Shown: positions 5,310 through 7,708 of the stretch, piece after piece | Layout of the letters: every line of letters begins with the position of its first letter | How positions within the stretch are numbered: position 1 is the stretch's first letter | DNA from: JAAFHS01 sp031396505 | Lineage (GTDB): Bacteria > Pseudomonadota > Alphaproteobacteria > Rhodobacterales > Rhodobacteraceae | Assembly (NCBI GenBank): GCA_031396505.1 | Contig: JANNKX010000345.1 | Coordinates: 1 to 7,708 of the forward strand | Length of the DNA stretch: 7,708 nt | Reading direction: 5' to 3' | The notes under the pieces: generated by a model | The model's database searches: none | What the model was told of the DNA's origin: nothing | The model's input: the letters and a program-made list of their open reading frames with translations, nothing else | Program-made: the position numbers and the translations under genes

Positions 5310-6161
5310 ATGCCGTCTCGGCTGAACGCGCTTTCAAAAAGGACCAGTGAATTGATTCATTCGCCTTCTTTCGCCCAGATCTTCGGATATTTACGATTCT
5401 CCAGCTTTGCAGCGCTTTCAATGATTATGGCTTTTGGCGCTGGCGGAAGTGCATCCGCCCAAGATGGATTGTTCAGCAGGGACAGTTGGGCGATTACAGG
5501 AACCTTGGGGGTTGCCTATAGTCCAGAGTATCAGGGTTCCAACCAAAGCGATACAAGCGCCCTCGTTGATCTGCAGGCAGAGTATAACGAAGGCCAGTTC
5601 TTTATTGGTCTGGGTGGTATCGGTTATGCCCCGATACGGACTGACAATATTTATTTGTCCTTTGGGGTCGGGTACGGTGGTGCCAGAGACGTCAGTGATG
5701 ATCCGGTCAATCTGAGGGGGCTAGGGGATGTTGACGGCAGCGTGCTGTTTCTGACATCGGCGTCCTATAACCTTGGCTTTGTCGGTATTGGTGCGGATCT
5801 TCGCAGCGGTGGCGATTACGGAACTACCGTGGATCTTTCGTTGGGAACAGATATTCCTGTTTCGGACCAGATCAGTATTTCAGGTGGGTTGAATGCAACC
5901 TGGGCAGATCGAAAACACACGCAGACTTATTTCGGCGTGACCGCCGCGCAGGCTGCAAGTTCAGGCAAAGCGGCCTTTACGGCTGATTCAGGCTTTGTCT
6001 CATACGGCGTTTCCCTTGCGGCAAGCTATGCCTTCTCGGACGCCACGTCGGTAACGCTTGGGGTGGAGTATGAAAAACTTCAACTGGACGCAGCACGAAG
6101 CCCAATCTCGGTTCAGGATGACCAGACATCGGTCTTTCTTGGCGTCACACAGCGGTTCTGA
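5310..6161 (+). CDS. MipA/OmpV family outer-membrane protein
   Basis: Predicted beta-barrel of the MipA/OmpV family (MltA-interacting protein in E. coli; OmpV in Vibrio and Salmonella), 283 residues from this start. A hydrophobic signal core FSSFAALSMIMAFGAGG is followed by a SASA cleavage site before QDGLFSRDSW. The mature part is a series of amphipathic strands with aromatic girdles, such as FFIGLGGIGYAPI and NIYLSFGVGYGGA. The family segment TQTYFGVTAAQAASSGKAAF is present, and the chain ends in QRF, the aromatic C-terminus recognised by the BAM machinery. The start is uncertain: ATG at 5247 and TTG at 5205 are in frame upstream, and TTG at 5352 has the best ribosome site (AAAAAGGA, 8 nt before) and gives a 36-residue signal peptide. 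It follows the kinase and probably shares its regulation; comparable two-component/ompV neighbourhoods exist in Vibrio cholerae. Confidence 0.88.
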   Translation: MPSRLNALSKRTSELIHSPSFAQIFGYLRFSSFAALSMIMAFGAGGSASAQDGLFSRDSWAITGTLGVAYSPEYQGSNQSDTSALVDLQAEYNEGQFFIGLGGIGYAPIRTDNIYLSFGVGYGGARDVSDDPVNLRGLGDVDGSVLFLTSASYNLGFVGIGADLRSGGDYGTTVDLSLGTDIPVSDQISISGGLNATWADRKHTQTYFGVTAAQAASSGKAAFTADSGFVSYGVSLAASYAFSDATSVTLGVEYEKLQLDAARSPISVQDDQTSVFLGVTQRF

Positions 6162-6200
6162 TGGCCCGTGCGGTGCCAGACCAGTGATGAAACACAGAAC

Positions 6201-6225
6201 TCTGCAGGGCCATTGGCTCTGCAGG
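6201..6225. terminator. Probable bidirectional terminator hairpin between convergent genes
   Basis: TGCAGGGCC (6203-6211) pairs with GGCTCTGCA (6215-6223) around an ATT loop. One G-T position is a wobble in RNA, and the stem extends by C6202-G6224 and a T-G pair outside that. It lies 40 nt after the MipA stop and 43 nt after the cyclodeaminase stop on the other strand, the right place to end both transcripts. No long T run follows; on the minus strand the next bases are moderately T-rich. The TCTGCAGG duplication here is a by-product of the palindrome. Confidence 0.55.
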
Positions 6226-6265
6226 CCCGTAAATGGCTGCCCATGACCGGATGACCCCGATCAGA

Positions 6266-7222
6266 TCAACATTGTTTAAGAGCATGATAAAAGCAGCCCG
6301 CAATTGCCATATCCTCGGCCGCTATTCCCGTCAGATCGGCGATGGTGATATCACTGTCCTTGCGGTGATAGACCCGCGTTCCCGACAAAAGATCACCCGC
6401 CATAATCGCGCGATCTGCAGCCACAACCCCCTGACGAACGGCAATACCGAAATCGCCATGGTCTAGGCTTTGGGCAAGATCGTCGACAATAATGCAAGCC
6501 GCCCTTGCAAAAAGGGCTGCGGGCAATTCCTGTTTGCCAGGGCTGTCCGCGCCGACGGCCACAATATGTGTCCCCGCACGCACCGATGCCGCCGCAAACA
6601 GCGCGTTTTCCGATGGCGTTGCTGTAATCACAAGATTGCACTGCGACAGCAACGTATCAGCGCTGTCTACCGCCGTCGCACCTATCCCGGAAAGGGATGC
6701 CACAAAATCCTGCGTCCGGTTTATTGCGCGACCACAGACGAAAACCGGATAGGGACCAAGCAGCGCCACGATCCATTCGACCGCAAGGCGTGCTTGCAGG
6801 CCGGTTCCAAAAATGCCGATTCCCGTGATCGCCGCAGGCGCAAACGCCTGCGCCATCAAGGCAACAGCAGCGGCTGTGCGCCATGCGGTCAACCAACCAT
6901 CATCTTTCAGAATAACCAGTGGTGCCCCGGTCGCCGCATCCATGATCAGGATAAGACCATAATTGACCGGCAGACCGAGCATCGGATTGTCATAAAACCC
7001 GGTGGCAATCTTGATTGCAAATGTCGGCGCGTCCGCAACATGGCCAAATTTGATATGGCAATCGCCATGCGGCTTTTTGAATAACAACTGTCCGGGCGGT
7101 GGCGACTGCACCTGTCCCGCCGCCTGCAAGATCAATGCCCCGCGAACAGCCTCCAGCACCTTGGCCTTGTCAAGATGGGGGCGCAGCCGGTCGATCCCGA
7201 CGATCTCGATCCCACTGCTCAT
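6266..7222 (-). CDS. Ornithine cyclodeaminase / mu-crystallin family protein
   Basis: NAD(P)-dependent enzyme of 318 residues, the usual length for the family. Members include ornithine cyclodeaminase, alanine or lysine dehydrogenase-like enzymes, EutC of ectoine breakdown, and imino-acid reductases. Visible landmarks are the substrate-side lysine in FAIKIATGFYDNP (K71), R115 in LTAWRTAAAVALMA, the Rossmann motif GIGIFGTGLQARLAVEW (about 134-150), the strand end VFVCGR, the VITATPS segment (198-204), and D226 in VGADSPGKQEL, matching the catalytic Asp position of ornithine cyclodeaminase. The C-terminal DITIADLTGIAAEDMAIA is also typical. I start at the ATG at 7222 because it overlaps the aminotransferase stop as ATGA; a longer open frame reaching 7456 is only antisense-free space within the aminotransferase and gives non-family sequence. 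Substrate unknown. Confidence 0.92.
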   Translation of the reverse strand: MSSGIEIVGIDRLRPHLDKAKVLEAVRGALILQAAGQVQSPPPGQLLFKKPHGDCHIKFGHVADAPTFAIKIATGFYDNPMLGLPVNYGLILIMDAATGAPLVILKDDGWLTAWRTAAAVALMAQAFAPAAITGIGIFGTGLQARLAVEWIVALLGPYPVFVCGRAINRTQDFVASLSGIGATAVDSADTLLSQCNLVITATPSENALFAAASVRAGTHIVAVGADSPGKQELPAALFARAACIIVDDLAQSLDHGDFGIAVRQGVVAADRAIMAGDLLSGTRVYHRKDSDITIADLTGIAAEDMAIAGCFYHALKQC

Positions 7223-7708
7223 GCTGCGTTGCGATTCAACCAGTTGCGCATGGCTGTAATGCCGTCCGGCACCAGCGACCTGCCGAACCCCACCCGCAGG
7301 CAGTTCTGCGGCACCGCATTCAATTCCGACCGATAGATACTGGAAGGCAGGAACAACACGCCCGCCTCTTCCACCAGCCGTGTGGTAAAGGCTTCCACGC
7401 CATCCGGCCCGTGATAGCGGATAAAGCCAACGCAACCACCGTCGGGTTCGCGCCAATCAAACAGATCAGGGAATTCGGCAAAGAACGCATTCAACAGCGC
7501 GATATTTTGACTGACGATACCACGGTTTTTGGCAAGGATTTTATCCCGGCTTTTCAGGGCAATCCGCGCCAGAACCTCTGACGGGGCCGAATTGCAGATC
7601 GATAGAAAATGCTTATAGCGTTCAAAACGAACAACCATGTCGCGGTCCTGACAAGCGATCCAGCCGATGCGCAGTCCGGGCAAGCCATAAGCCTTGGACA
7701 TGACATTC
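7219..7708 (-). CDS. PLP-dependent class I/II aminotransferase, C-terminal part (5' end outside the window)
   Basis: Fold-type I aminotransferase fragment of 163 residues, entering from the right edge with NVMSKAYGLPGLRIGW. In this signature the lysine of SKAYG forms the Schiff base with pyridoxal phosphate and the arginine of GLRIGW contacts its phosphate. The rest is the C-terminal domain: a long helix region (SEVLARIALKSRDKILAKNR), the small-domain strands around PDGGCVGFIRY, then VLFLPSSIY and the substrate-carboxylate arginine in LRVGFGRS. It ends four bases into the cyclodeaminase gene, so the two are translationally coupled and probably act in one pathway, for example conversion of an amino acid to a keto acid and handling of the cyclic imine or amine product. 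The specific amino acid cannot be assigned. No N-terminal half is available to check. Confidence 0.93.
   Translation of the reverse strand, partial: NVMSKAYGLPGLRIGWIACQDRDMVVRFERYKHFLSICNSAPSEVLARIALKSRDKILAKNRGIVSQNIALLNAFFAEFPDLFDWREPDGGCVGFIRYHGPDGVEAFTTRLVEEAGVLFLPSSIYRSELNAVPQNCLRVGFGRSLVPDGITAMRNWLNRNAA

Noticed and set aside
6470..7084. 204-codon plus-strand open frame over the cyclodeaminase gene
   Set aside because: It is antisense to a clear enzyme gene, is Arg/Cys-rich, and has no recognisable motif or ribosome site.
7223..7456. Extended N-terminus for the cyclodeaminase
   Set aside because: It lies wholly within the aminotransferase gene in another frame; the family-like sequence begins at the ATGA overlap at 7222.

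Overview
The window looks like chromosomal DNA from an alphaproteobacterium, most likely a roseobacter-type Rhodobacteraceae. That is an inference from protein resemblance (a small ribbon-helix-helix protein starting MC.xYA, a MipA/OmpV porin-like protein, GMC oxidoreductase subunits) and from moderately high G+C; no marker gene is present to prove it. Eight loci with recognisable products were found, three of them partial or broken, plus one small DNA-binding-like protein.

Left block, minus strand (1-1872). In transcription order: a 96-residue ribbon-helix-helix protein (1582-1872), a VOC-fold glyoxalase I-like metalloenzyme (1084-1479), a gluconate 2-dehydrogenase subunit 3 family protein with a Tat signal (502-1023), and the start of a GMC flavoprotein dehydrogenase (486 down to the window edge). 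The last two are 15 bp apart and should form one exported dehydrogenase: the catalytic subunit has no signal of its own and probably rides out with the Tat-bearing small subunit. A small inverted repeat sits upstream of the VOC gene and could be an operator.

Central block, plus strand (2172-6161). A multi-pass di-iron fatty acid hydroxylase / sterol desaturase family protein, an OmpR-type response regulator, a sensor histidine kinase and a MipA/OmpV outer-membrane protein. Regulator and kinase overlap by ATGA. The kinase is interrupted: its sensor/first membrane segment lies in one frame and the second membrane segment, dimerisation and ATPase domains in another. The switch lies in a pyrimidine-rich stretch near 4255-4285. 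As written the gene is a frameshifted pseudogene, unless the base is a sequencing error or the downstream frame is re-initiated at a GTGA overlap at 4326-4329. Together the block resembles an envelope-sensing module (sensor, regulator, outer-membrane protein, and a membrane enzyme that could alter lipid). A strong bulged hairpin (3100-3138) separates the hydroxylase from the regulator.

Right block, minus strand (6266-7708), convergent with the central block across a probable hairpin terminator: the C-terminal part of a PLP-dependent class I/II aminotransferase, coupled through an ATGA overlap to an ornithine cyclodeaminase / mu-crystallin family protein. Such a pair points to amino-acid or imino-acid metabolism, substrate unknown.

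No tRNA, rRNA, CRISPR array, insertion sequence or phage gene was seen. The most noteworthy points are the broken kinase with its possible re-initiation site, the 3100-3138 hairpin, and the grouping of a fatty acid hydroxylase with a two-component/MipA set. I do not see a clearly new defence or mobile system.
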